Below the pieces are notes generated by a model, which ran no database searches, was not told the DNA's origin, and saw nothing but the letters and a program-made list of their open reading frames with translations. From Winogradskyella psychrotolerans RS-3 (lineage in GTDB: Bacteria > Bacteroidota > Bacteroidia > Flavobacteriales > Flavobacteriaceae), in NCBI RefSeq assembly GCF_000427335.1, contig NZ_ATMR01000091.1, forward strand, positions 1-64,000: 64,000 nt of DNA, in the 5' to 3' direction. Made by a program: the position numbers and the translations under genes. Of the stretch, positions 29,903 through 37,842 are shown in pieces; position 1 is the first letter of the stretch; every line of letters begins with the position of its first letter.

Positions 29903-31361
29903 ATGAATGTTTTTGATCACTTATTTGACACCACTAAAAATCTTGAAAAGGATTTCTTACTAGGCTCAAAAGAAACGGTTTCATTTCAGAAACTCTATAG
30001 TGATAGCCTAAAAATAGCCTCATATTTAAAAGAAACTGCTGGAGAGAATCAACATATTACATTAATTAGTCCAAATTCCGCTTTCTTTATAACCGCATAC
30101 TTAGGTATTTTAAAATCGGGCAATACCTGTGTACCTCTTAATTTTGCCATAGAACAAGGCAATTTAGATTACATCCTCAACACAACGGAAAGTGCATTGG
30201 TTTTTATCACAAAATCGTTAAAACGCAAATTAGAATTCAACTCAAATATCCATTTAATTGATGAAGATGCATCTTTAGAAATTAGAGAGTATCAGAATAT
30301 TCTTGAAATGAATTCAAATTTCGACAGTAATCGTGTATCAGAAATCATTTTTACGTCTGGCTCTACAGGAGAACCAAAAGGAGTAATGATTAGTCATCAA
30401 AATATTATCGCAAATACAGATGCTATTATTACGTATTTAAAACTGACTTCAAACGACGCTATGTGCGTGGTATTACCGTTCTTTTATTGCTATGGTTTAT
30501 CGCTATTACATACACATCTTAAAGTTGGTGGATCACTAGTTCTCAATAATAGTTTTATTTTCCTTGGTTCAGTTATCAACGATTTAAAAAATTACAACTG
30601 TACCGGATTTGCTGGTGTTCCAAGTCATTTTCAAATTTTATTAAAAAAATCGCAAACGTTTAAAACCGAAGTATTTCCTAGTTTAAGATACGTTACACAA
30701 GCAGGAGGGAAATTGCATACTATTTTTATTGACGAGTTCACAGAAGCCTTTCCAACTAAAGAATTCTATGTGATGTATGGCCAAACCGAAGCTACAGCAC
30801 GCTTATCTTATTTACCTCCTGAATTTATCCATACCAAAACAAGCTCCATCGGAAAAGCTATTCCAAATGTCGAATTAAAAATAGTTAACGACAAAGGTGA
30901 AACCGCAACAATAAATGAAGAAGGAGAGCTGTTAGCACGTGGAGAAAACATCATGTTAGGCTATTTTAAAGACAAAGAAGGCACTGATCTTGCCATTAAA
31001 GATGGATGGCTCCACACAGGTGATTTAGCCAAAATAGACAAGGATGGATTCATCTATTTGGTGGCAAGAAAAAAGAAATCATAAAAGTTGGAGGTAAACG
31101 CGTTAGTCCGAAAGAAATTGAAGACGTTATACTAGCAATCCCAGAAGTCGAAGACTGTATGATTACTCGTTTTGATGACGACCTTTTAGGTGAAGCAATA
31201 CAAGCCACCATCGTTCTTAGCCATGTAATTGACGAAGACGACATAAAAAAAGAATTCTTAAAGAATGCTCTAAACATTTATCCTCCTATAAAATCCCGCA
31301 ACGGATTGTTTTTGAAAAAACGATACCATTGAGCGCTACAGGAAAGAAAAGCATCAAATAA
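29903..31361 (+). pseudogene. AMP-forming acyl/amino acid ligase with two frameshifts
   Basis: ANL-superfamily adenylating enzyme. Adenylate-binding P-loop FTSGSTGEPKGVMISH lies near residue 150, then YGQTEATARLSY and GWLHTGDLAKID. The frame stops at 31084, but the C-terminal domain continues: K-E-I-I-K-V-GGKRVSPKEIEDV from 31075 in the -1 frame, then I-P-Q-R-I-V-F-E-K-T-I-P-L-S-A-T-GKKSIK to the stop at 31359. One missing A in the run at 31069-31074 and one in 31290-31293 restore 486 residues including the catalytic Lys. It probably charges the ACP encoded upstream. Confidence 0.83.
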
Positions 31362-31432
31362 CAACTTAGGTCGTCAGAGTGATTTTCTAAAGTAAAAACA
31401 CCATCCTATTGCGTATTACAAGGTACAAAATA

Positions 31433-31456
31433 GACTCTTGCCTTCGGAGGAATGAC
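31433..31456. repeat. REP-like palindromic element, degenerate copy
   Basis: GACTCTTGCCTTCGGAGGAATGAC resembles the pattern GATTCCTnCnTTCGCAGGAATGAC shared with the copies at 31505 and 42280. It forms a short imperfect hairpin around TTCG. Confidence 0.4.
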
Positions 31457-31504
31457 AAACCTAAAATATACCGATAAAAATAAAGTTGAATTCTTCATCA
31501 GATG

Positions 31505-31525
31505 AGATTCCTACGTTCGCAGGAA
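31505..31525. repeat. REP-like palindromic element
   Basis: GATTCCTACG then TTCGCAGGAAT, a stem of ATTCCT/AGGAAT with one inner mismatch around a TT loop. It lies 18 bp before the recG start and resembles the copies at 31433 and 42280. Confidence 0.5.
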
Positions 31526-31543
31526 TTTGGTAAATTCGCAATT

Positions 31544-33646
31544 ATGAGTGTGAATTTACAAACTCCCATCGATTATCTTAAAGGCGTTGGTCCCAACCGA
31601 GCGGATTTACTGCGCTCAGATTTGGGCATTCAGACTTATCAAGATCTTCTTAATCTATTTCCAAATCGGTATATCGATCGCACTAGGTACTATAAAATCA
31701 ATGAATTACAGCGTAATAATGCCGAAGTTCAAATCATTGGAAAAATTACAGGATTTAGAGAAGTCGCTCAAAAAAGAGGCAAGCGTTTAGTCGCAGACTT
31801 TAGAGACGACACAGGCATGATGGAACTCGTTTGGTTTAGAGGTCAAAAGTGGATACGCGACAACCTAAAGACAGGTCAAACTTATGTGATTTTTGGAAAA
31901 GCCAATTGGTTTAGTGGTAAATTTAATATGCCACATCCTGAAATAGAATTGCAATCGGAGCACGAAAGTAATTTGCGTTCAGCCATGCAAGCCATTTATC
32001 CTTCAACCGAAAAATTATCAAATAAGGGTGTTACAAATAAAGTTGTAACCAATATAATGCAGCAATTATTTTTGGAAACCAAAGGTCGGTTTGTAGAAAC
32101 GTTGCCCGATTCAGTTATGGCTGAATTAAAATTAATTTCAAAACCTGAAGCACTTTTTAATATTCATTTTCCGAAGACTCCAGAGCTGTTAGCAAGAGCT
32201 CAATTTCGATTAAAATTTGAAGAATTATTTTACATTCAGCTGCAGTTAATTATCAAAAATCTCATTCATAAATCGAAAATAAAAGGCTTTACTTTTGATA
32301 AAGTAGGAGACTATTTTAACACCTTTTACAAAGACCATTTACCCTTCGAATTAACCAATGCACAGAAGCGTGTTTTAAAAGAAATCAGACACGATTTAGG
32401 CAGTAATGCCCAGATGAATCGCCTTTTACAAGGAGATGTAGGCTCAGGAAAGACCATAGTCGCGTTTATGTCAATGCTCATGGGGCTTGACAACGGTTAT
32501 CAATGCTGTCTAATTGCTCCTACTGCTATTTTGTCAGTCCAGCACTACCAAGGATTAAGTGACCTATGCAAACCTTTAGGAATCAGTGTTTCACTTCTTC
32601 AAGGCTCAACCAAAGCTTCAGAACGAAGAATCATTCATGAAAATCTAGAAAATGGCAATTTACAGATCCTAATTGGCACGCATGCTTTACTTGAAGATAA
32701 GGTTAAATTCAAGAATTTAGGACTCGCTATTATTGATGAACAACACCGTTTTGGAGTTAAGCAACGATCAAAATTATGGCATAAAAACACCCTTCCTCCA
32801 AACGTCTTGGTAATGACCGCTACTCCAATTCCAAGAACCTTAGCCATGTCTGTTTATGGCGACTTGGATATCTCTGTAATTGATGAATTACCAGCAGGAA
32901 GAAAACCCATAAAAACGGTTCACAGATTTGATAATAACCGACTGAAAGTTTTCAAATTTATGAAAGATGAAATCGCTTTAGGTCGTCAAATTTATATCGT
33001 CTATCCATTAATTCAAGAAAATGAAACCATGGATTATAAAGATTTAATGGATGGTTATGAAAGTGTGTCTCGAGAGTTTCCAATGCCAGATTACCAGATT
33101 TCAATTGTTCACGGAAAAATGAAACCTGCCGACAAAGATTACGAAATGCAACGTTTTGTAAAAGGCGAAACTCAAATTATGGTGGCAACAACCGTTATTG
33201 AAGTTGGTGTTAATGTGCCCAATGCCTCTGTTATGATTATTGAAAGCGCAGAACGCTTTGGCTTATCGCAATTACACCAATTGCGCGGACGTGTTGGTCG
33301 TGGTGCAGAACAGAGTTATTGTATATTGATGACAAGTCATAAACTAAGTCAAGACAGTAAAACTAGACTAGAAACCATGGTACGCAGTAGTGATGGCTTT
33401 GAAATCGCTGAAGTGGATTTAAAATTACGTGGACCAGGCGATCTTATGGGCACCCAACAAAGTGGTGTTTTAAACCTTAGAATTGCAGATATTGTAAAAG
33501 ACAAGGATATCTTGGAGCAATCGCGTTATTATGCTAAAAACATTTTAAAAATCGACCCTAGCTTAGCGTCTCCAGAGCATAGTGCAATACTCCATACCTA
33601 TAAACAAATGAGCAAGTATCGCAACATTTGGAATTATATTTCATAA
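31544..33646 (+). CDS. recG: ATP-dependent DNA helicase RecG
   Basis: Branch-migration helicase for stalled forks and Holliday junctions, 700 residues from this start. It opens PIDYLKGVGPNRADLL, the RecG N-terminal motif, followed by an OB-fold wedge domain (about 60-150), Walker A GDVGSGKT, the DEQH box in IIDEQHRFGVKQR and the C-terminal QLRGRVGRG motif. The 14 residues before this ATG in the longer frame come from a REP-like repeat and are not conserved in style, so I start at 31544. Confidence 0.95.
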   Translation: MSVNLQTPIDYLKGVGPNRADLLRSDLGIQTYQDLLNLFPNRYIDRTRYYKINELQRNNAEVQIIGKITGFREVAQKRGKRLVADFRDDTGMMELVWFRGQKWIRDNLKTGQTYVIFGKANWFSGKFNMPHPEIELQSEHESNLRSAMQAIYPSTEKLSNKGVTNKVVTNIMQQLFLETKGRFVETLPDSVMAELKLISKPEALFNIHFPKTPELLARAQFRLKFEELFYIQLQLIIKNLIHKSKIKGFTFDKVGDYFNTFYKDHLPFELTNAQKRVLKEIRHDLGSNAQMNRLLQGDVGSGKTIVAFMSMLMGLDNGYQCCLIAPTAILSVQHYQGLSDLCKPLGISVSLLQGSTKASERRIIHENLENGNLQILIGTHALLEDKVKFKNLGLAIIDEQHRFGVKQRSKLWHKNTLPPNVLVMTATPIPRTLAMSVYGDLDISVIDELPAGRKPIKTVHRFDNNRLKVFKFMKDEIALGRQIYIVYPLIQENETMDYKDLMDGYESVSREFPMPDYQISIVHGKMKPADKDYEMQRFVKGETQIMVATTVIEVGVNVPNASVMIIESAERFGLSQLHQLRGRVGRGAEQSYCILMTSHKLSQDSKTRLETMVRSSDGFEIAEVDLKLRGPGDLMGTQQSGVLNLRIADIVKDKDILEQSRYYAKNILKIDPSLASPEHSAILHTYKQMSKYRNIWNYIS

Positions 33647-33690
33647 ACCATTGAATAGTCATTTTGTTAGTTCAATTTGAAACAAAAAAA

Positions 33691-33717
33691 AAAAGAGACG
33701 CTTATAACGTCTCTTTT
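33691..33717. terminator. bidirectional terminator between recG and the DJ-1/PfpI gene
   Basis: Perfect 10-bp stem AAAAGAGACG/CGTCTCTTTT with loop CTTATAA, preceded by a long A run and followed by T-rich sequence. It sits between convergent genes and can stop transcripts from both. Confidence 0.85.
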
Positions 33718-33748
33718 CTCTTTCTTAATCAAAGCAAAGTGTTTAGTA

Positions 33749-34309
33749 TTAAGCCACTTGCTCTTCGTGTTTACCTTCGTAGACTTCTTCTACTAATTTT
33801 TTATTGAATGCTGGTAAATCCTCAGGAGATCTACTGGTCACTAATCCTGAATCCACCACCACTTCTTCATCGACCCAATTAGCTCCGGCATTAATCATAT
33901 CCGTTTTTATAGAATCGTATGATGTGATTTTACGTCCTTTTAAAACTCCTGCTTCTGCTAACAACCATGGTGCATGGCATATGGCAGCAACGGGTTTATG
34001 GTTTTCAAAGAAAGATTTCACAAAGGACACCGCAGCCTTATTCTTACGTAATATGTCTGGATTGATTTGCCCTCCAGGCAATACTAAAGCATTGTAATCC
34101 TTTTGACTCACGTCTTTCAAAGTTTTATCTACCTTATATGAGTTACTCCAATTTCCATCTGCCCATCCTTTAATTTCGCCAGACTCTAAGGATACAATAT
34201 GCACTTCTGCTCCTGCATCTTCTAAAGCTTTTTTGGGTTCTCTTAATTCACTTTCTTCAAATCCGTTTGTTGCTAATATAGCTACTGTTTTCTTATTTAA
34301 ATTTTCCAT
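33749..34309 (-). CDS. DJ-1/PfpI-family protein (YhbO-like stress protein)
   Basis: A 186-residue glutamine-amidotransferase-fold protein with nucleophile elbow AICHAPWLL (Cys), the N-terminal AILATNGFEESEL with its conserved Glu, and C-terminal VVDSGLVTSRSPEDLPAF. PfpI/YhbO members act as glyoxalases, deglycases or proteases in stress. I start at the ATG at 34309, which gives the normal family length and leaves a 70-bp gap after the SDR gene. It is the last gene of a YqaE-SDR-PfpI stress operon. Confidence 0.87.
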   Translation of the reverse strand: MENLNKKTVAILATNGFEESELREPKKALEDAGAEVHIVSLESGEIKGWADGNWSNSYKVDKTLKDVSQKDYNALVLPGGQINPDILRKNKAAVSFVKSFFENHKPVAAICHAPWLLAEAGVLKGRKITSYDSIKTDMINAGANWVDEEVVVDSGLVTSRSPEDLPAFNKKLVEEVYEGKHEEQVA

Positions 34310-34379
34310 TTTAATCTTAATTTTAATTCGTGTTAAATTTTCTTTTGTTCTATTGAAATTCAATTTACATAGGTAAAAC

Positions 34380-35021
34380 CTAACTAACAGTCGATTGTAA
34401 TTCACTCATGGCTTCACCAATGGAAGTGTTACCTTCTATGATTTCGAATGTGGTATTATACGGAGCATCATCATTTAAAGATTTCACGAGGGTTTGCGCC
34501 ACGTCTGCTCTACTAATTTCACCACGCTTATTTAATTTTTCTTTCAATTCTACTGTTCCTTTTCCTTCATTATTAGTTAAAGATCCAGGCCTTACAATTG
34601 TATATTTAAGGCCGCTGTTTTTAAGATGCTCGTCCGCATTTTGCTTGGCTTTTAGATACTCTTGCAGTTCTTCTGAAGCTTCTGGTTGATCTGCTCCCAT
34701 AGAACTCAACATTACAAATCTGTTGACATTAGCCATCTTAGAAACAGCCATTAAACGTTTAGCTCCTTCTTGATCAACTTCCACCACATTTTTCCCACCA
34801 GAACCCGCAGCAAAAACCACTTTATCAATACCTTTTACAGCATGTGTTAGATCTTCTGTTAAATCTGCGAGCACGGTTTCTACTCCATCATCCTTAAATT
34901 GCTTTTGTTGCTCTTCTTTTCGTACCATAGCAATTGGGTTAAAGTATTGCGATGCTTTTAAAAGATTGACAACATGTTTTCCTGTGGTACCGTTTGCACC
35001 AGCTACTAATATATTTTCCAT
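34380..35021 (-). CDS. atypical SDR, NAD(P)H-binding protein
   Basis: A 213-residue Rossmann protein. GANGTTGKHVV (8-18) is the glycine-rich NAD(P) loop of extended/atypical SDRs (NmrA/YwnB type). No catalytic YxxxK is clear, as is usual for this subgroup, which often senses redox state or reduces quinones. It lies between the YqaE-like gene (8 bp) and the PfpI gene, a grouping that suggests envelope or oxidative stress. Confidence 0.85.
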   Translation of the reverse strand: MENILVAGANGTTGKHVVNLLKASQYFNPIAMVRKEEQQKQFKDDGVETVLADLTEDLTHAVKGIDKVVFAAGSGGKNVVEVDQEGAKRLMAVSKMANVNRFVMLSSMGADQPEASEELQEYLKAKQNADEHLKNSGLKYTIVRPGSLTNNEGKGTVELKEKLNKRGEISRADVAQTLVKSLNDDAPYNTTFEIIEGNTSIGEAMSELQSTVS

Positions 35022-35029
35022 AATTATTT

Positions 35030-35185
35030 TTATTTACTATTGACATAAAACGCATAAATAACTCCTGGCAACCAACCTACAAGGGTTAGCAAAAGACTAA
35101 TTAAAAACTCGATTCCTAAACCGTGTTTTAAAAATACGGCCAATGGTGGCAAGAGAATCGATAATATGATTGTTAGTAAAGACAT
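35030..35185 (-). CDS. YqaE/Pmp3-family small membrane protein
   Basis: A 51-residue protein with two hydrophobic helices: MSLLTIILSILLPPLAVFLK, then a short G-I-E turn, then FLISLLLTLVGWLPGVIYAF. This is the full PMP3/YqaE signature (LPPLAVFL.. and L..LGW.PG.IYA). Family members are stress-induced proteolipids that affect membrane potential and salt tolerance. It is too short for routine ORF calls but unmistakable. It starts 23 bp after a perfect -7 box and heads the stress operon with the SDR and PfpI genes. Confidence 0.92.
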   Translation of the reverse strand: MSLLTIILSILLPPLAVFLKHGLGIEFLISLLLTLVGWLPGVIYAFYVNSK

Positions 35186-35207
35186 TTGTTTGTTTTTTTG
35201 TTCTACA

Positions 35208-35215
35208 CAAAATTA
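35208..35215 (-). promoter_or_regulatory. -7 box of the YqaE-SDR-PfpI operon
   Basis: TAATTTTG on the minus strand is a perfect TAnnTTTG, 23 bp before the YqaE-like start. No TTG -33 element was seen at the right distance. Confidence 0.5.
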
Positions 35216-35468
35216 GAGCGAACACGTTAAATTCATTGACTTGTTTCATAGTTATGTTAGCGCATATTGACAAAACAAAACGTTAAATAATTAAAAACCT
35301 GAACTAAAGACGTGTGTTAAGCGAACTGTTGTGGACTTGAAAATTGTTAATAAGGCATGAATATGTTTAAAAGCTGAACTACTGACTTTTACATTGAAAA
35401 ATGTTAATTTCGTTTGACGCTTGATATAAGTCATTGAAACGACGTTATATCATAAAACGGCTATTAAT

Positions 35469-36236
35469 TTGAAAAATACAGCATATTTAGATAACAACAT
35501 TATTGTAGAAACCGAACAAGAGAATTTGTCGACAGATAATTTGCGGAATAATATTGATAAAAATATGACTGAATTTTATTATTCATCTGCACATTTACAA
35601 GAGGCTAACGAAATCAAAGCAGAAACGTCCATTTTACTTGAAGAGCGACTTCAAAGGCGATTTGAAACTTTAAGTCTAGTTACTAATAATAAATACGTCA
35701 ACCAAGAGCTACCCTCGAATAAAGTTTAGACTTAAACTGAAAATCCTAAAACAGTTTTTGAAACAATCAGAGATGTGCCAAATGTCCAAAGTGTGATTAA
35801 AGCAGTGATAAATTCCATAAGTGAAGAAACAAAAAAGAACTTTCGAGAAAGAATGAAAATTAATTTCGTTCAAATGAACAATTATATACCGCAAGAGGTT
35901 ATCGAACAAGTAAATACTCGGAGTACTGAATTGGGTGGATTATCATTTGTTGGAATGATTGAAAACGCTATTAATATTCATCCACAAGGAAAAGAAATGG
36001 GAATGGAAATAGATTTGCTGGAATTTTTGAACTATTAGATTTAATTGGCTATTTGGAAAGACAAACACAATTCAAAATCTAATTACGCGAGATTATGGGA
36101 TGCAAGTCATAGTTTTTATTCATCATATTTTGACTATTTCATATCGGATGATAAACGAACGAGAAATAAAGCTAAAGTAGTATTTGAAATTTACGGAGCA
36201 AAAACAAAAGTTATTTCATCAAAAGGAACGGAATAA
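35469..36236 (+). pseudogene. broken PIN-like nuclease-domain gene
   Basis: Three fragments lie in the same frame, separated by stops at 35727-35735 and 36036-36044. The N-terminus KNTAYLDNNIIV resembles the first acidic strand of PIN-like proteins. The last part, LWDASHSFYSSYFDYFISDD then KRTRNKAKVVFEIYG, resembles their C-terminal acidic motif. At the second gap a T missing from the T5 run near 36022 and a T too many near 36052 would restore E-L-L-D-L-I-G-Y-W-K-D-K. The first gap can be bridged in a similar way. Intact, it would be about 255 residues. The start is TTG or a mutated ATG. Such genes are often accessory or defence-linked. Confidence 0.6.
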
Positions 36237-36239
36237 AAG

Positions 36240-36289
36240 CTACTTACAACAACCTATATAATTTATTATTGGCTCTAATCTACTTACAA
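36240..36289. repeat. two direct CTACTTACAA repeats after the broken PIN-like gene
   Basis: CTACTTACAA occurs at 36240-36249 and 36280-36289, 40 bp apart, directly behind the broken gene. This may mark the edge of an acquired cassette. No transposase or tRNA is nearby. Confidence 0.35.
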
Positions 36290-36361
36290 AATATTCAAAG
36301 ATTTTATATTCCGCTTTTAATTACCAAACCACTTAAAAAGCCAAATAGCACAGCGCCCCCC

Positions 36362-37576
36362 CTACTCCTTCAACAACCCATTAACAAATCCTTCAAACTC
36401 TTCCTTAAACTCAACATACTTTTTACCAGTTGCTGGTCCATTAAAACCGGTATGAATCTTACGCACTTTACCTGTTTTATCAATAAAAATAGAGGTTGGG
36501 TACGATAACACGTGGTTTAACATTGGTAATTTCTCTTGTGCCTTGACTTTATCTGACGTTCCGTATTGCGCTAAAAGTATCGGATAATCAATACCAACAT
36601 TGTCTTGCAAACGGTCTATGCGGCTAAAAGCATCTTCTTTTGTTTTTGCATATTCAAATGCTAGAGCTACAAATTCGATCCCTCTGCCTTTATTCTCTTT
36701 ATAGTATTCTGCATAATATTTGCTTTCGTCTAGACAATTTGGGCACCACGTTCCCATAATTTGCACAATCACAACTTTATCTTTAAAACGCTCGTCTTTT
36801 ATAGATATTAATTCATCAGCGGTATTTGAGAATTCAAAATCAATATCATCATAACCTTCTTTTATAAAGGTCAAATTATTAGCACTTGGCAATTCGTAAG
36901 TATCGTTTCGTTTGGCGACAAAAGGTTCTTTCCAATGGTTGCCAGAATAGAAATGACCTTCCATGGTAGAATCTGTAACGATTGCTGTAAATAAAAATGC
37001 ATGAGCTCCATCAAACGTCGACAGTTTCATTTCATTTCCATCCATAACTCCTTCTAAAAAACGATAATCACCTGTGGTTGTTCTAAAAGTTCCGGTTACC
37101 TTATCTCCTTCCTGTTTAAAAATACCTTTAGCAATATACTCGTCGTCAGCAATGTCTTTACTAAAAATGGTTTCCCAAATACCTGTACTATTTTGTGATG
37201 GCTTCGATTTTACTTCAAAACGTTTAGCATTATTATAATCTGCAGTAAATGGCACAATGCGATCTAAACTTTCTTTTATAAAACTCCCTTTTAGATTATT
37301 ACCTTCAAATTTAGCAGCGATATAACCTTCAAATACTGGTAGCTTAATAAAAACAGAATCATTCTCATAAGTAATCTCGTTGACGTCTATGACTTCTTCT
37401 GCATTAAATATTTTTATTTCGGTAGCTGACTTTACTTCAAAAATAAATGGTAATTCTTCATTGTCTTGTACCTCAATAACAGCTCTATAAGACCCCATTT
37501 CTAAGGTTTTAGATGATGTCTCAGATTTACAAGAGGACAATAAAATAATGGCTAAAAAGCCTATAAGGTTTTTCAT
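36362..37576 (-). CDS. TlpA-like thioredoxin-domain lipoprotein
   Basis: Envelope lipoprotein of 404 residues (lipobox L-L-S-S-C, C16). The N-terminal 230 residues form a beta-rich domain of the kind seen before TlpA modules in Bacteroidota. The C-terminal thioredoxin fold has GTWCPNCLDESKYYAEYY, a C-P-N-C active site that differs from the usual C-P-P-C. It probably reduces disulfides or senses redox state. A seven-C run touches the stop codon but lies outside the coding part. It appears monocistronic. Confidence 0.85.
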   Translation of the reverse strand: MKNLIGFLAIILLSSCKSETSSKTLEMGSYRAVIEVQDNEELPFIFEVKSATEIKIFNAEEVIDVNEITYENDSVFIKLPVFEGYIAAKFEGNNLKGSFIKESLDRIVPFTADYNNAKRFEVKSKPSQNSTGIWETIFSKDIADDEYIAKGIFKQEGDKVTGTFRTTTGDYRFLEGVMDGNEMKLSTFDGAHAFLFTAIVTDSTMEGHFYSGNHWKEPFVAKRNDTYELPSANNLTFIKEGYDDIDFEFSNTADELISIKDERFKDKVVIVQIMGTWCPNCLDESKYYAEYYKENKGRGIEFVALAFEYAKTKEDAFSRIDRLQDNVGIDYPILLAQYGTSDKVKAQEKLPMLNHVLSYPTSIFIDKTGKVRKIHTGFNGPATGKKYVEFKEEFEGFVNGLLKE

Positions 37577-37813
37577 AGTATAATTTTCTATTCTAATTAA
37601 TTGATAAAAATCGTAAATCTAGAATGTTTTTCAACATAAAAAGTAAAATAAATACGTTAACAAATCTTGAACGTCATTCCCAAAAACGACAAAACACCCA
37701 TACTTCAGTATCTTATAATCCATCATTTTTGTGGTGTAACGCGTCAAAAATCACAATGTTAAAATCAATTCTAAATTTTATCCTTTCACATTTCATTACA
37801 AATCAACTATTAC

Positions 37814-37821
37814 TATCTTTG
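37814..37821 (+). promoter_or_regulatory. -7 box of pheT
   Basis: TATCTTTG is a perfect TAnnTTTG, 21 bp before the pheT start codon, leaving a very short leader of about 15 nt. The 266-bp gap upstream holds only a spurious 66-codon frame without codon structure. Confidence 0.6.
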
Positions 37822-37842
37822 TAGCTTCACTAAATTGAAAAA

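Noticed and set aside
35237..35248. TGACTTGTTTCA upstream of the YqaE operon as a sixth Fnr-type site
   Set aside because: Its centre is 27.5 and not 29.5 bp from the -7 box, and the inner bases do not follow TGAY-N4-RTCA.
35226..35322. Three GTTRRRY-like motifs (35226, 35282, 35316) suggesting an integron attC site before the PIN-like gene
   Set aside because: No paired RYYYAAC elements with the attC fold and no integrase are seen; such short motifs are expected by chance in AT-rich DNA.
36356..36362. C7 tract at the TlpA-like stop codon as a phase-variation switch
   Set aside because: It lies after the coding sequence, so slippage would not change the protein.
37624..37824. 66-codon frame between the TlpA-like gene and pheT
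   Set aside because: Low-complexity, no recognisable family, and it overlaps the pheT promoter.
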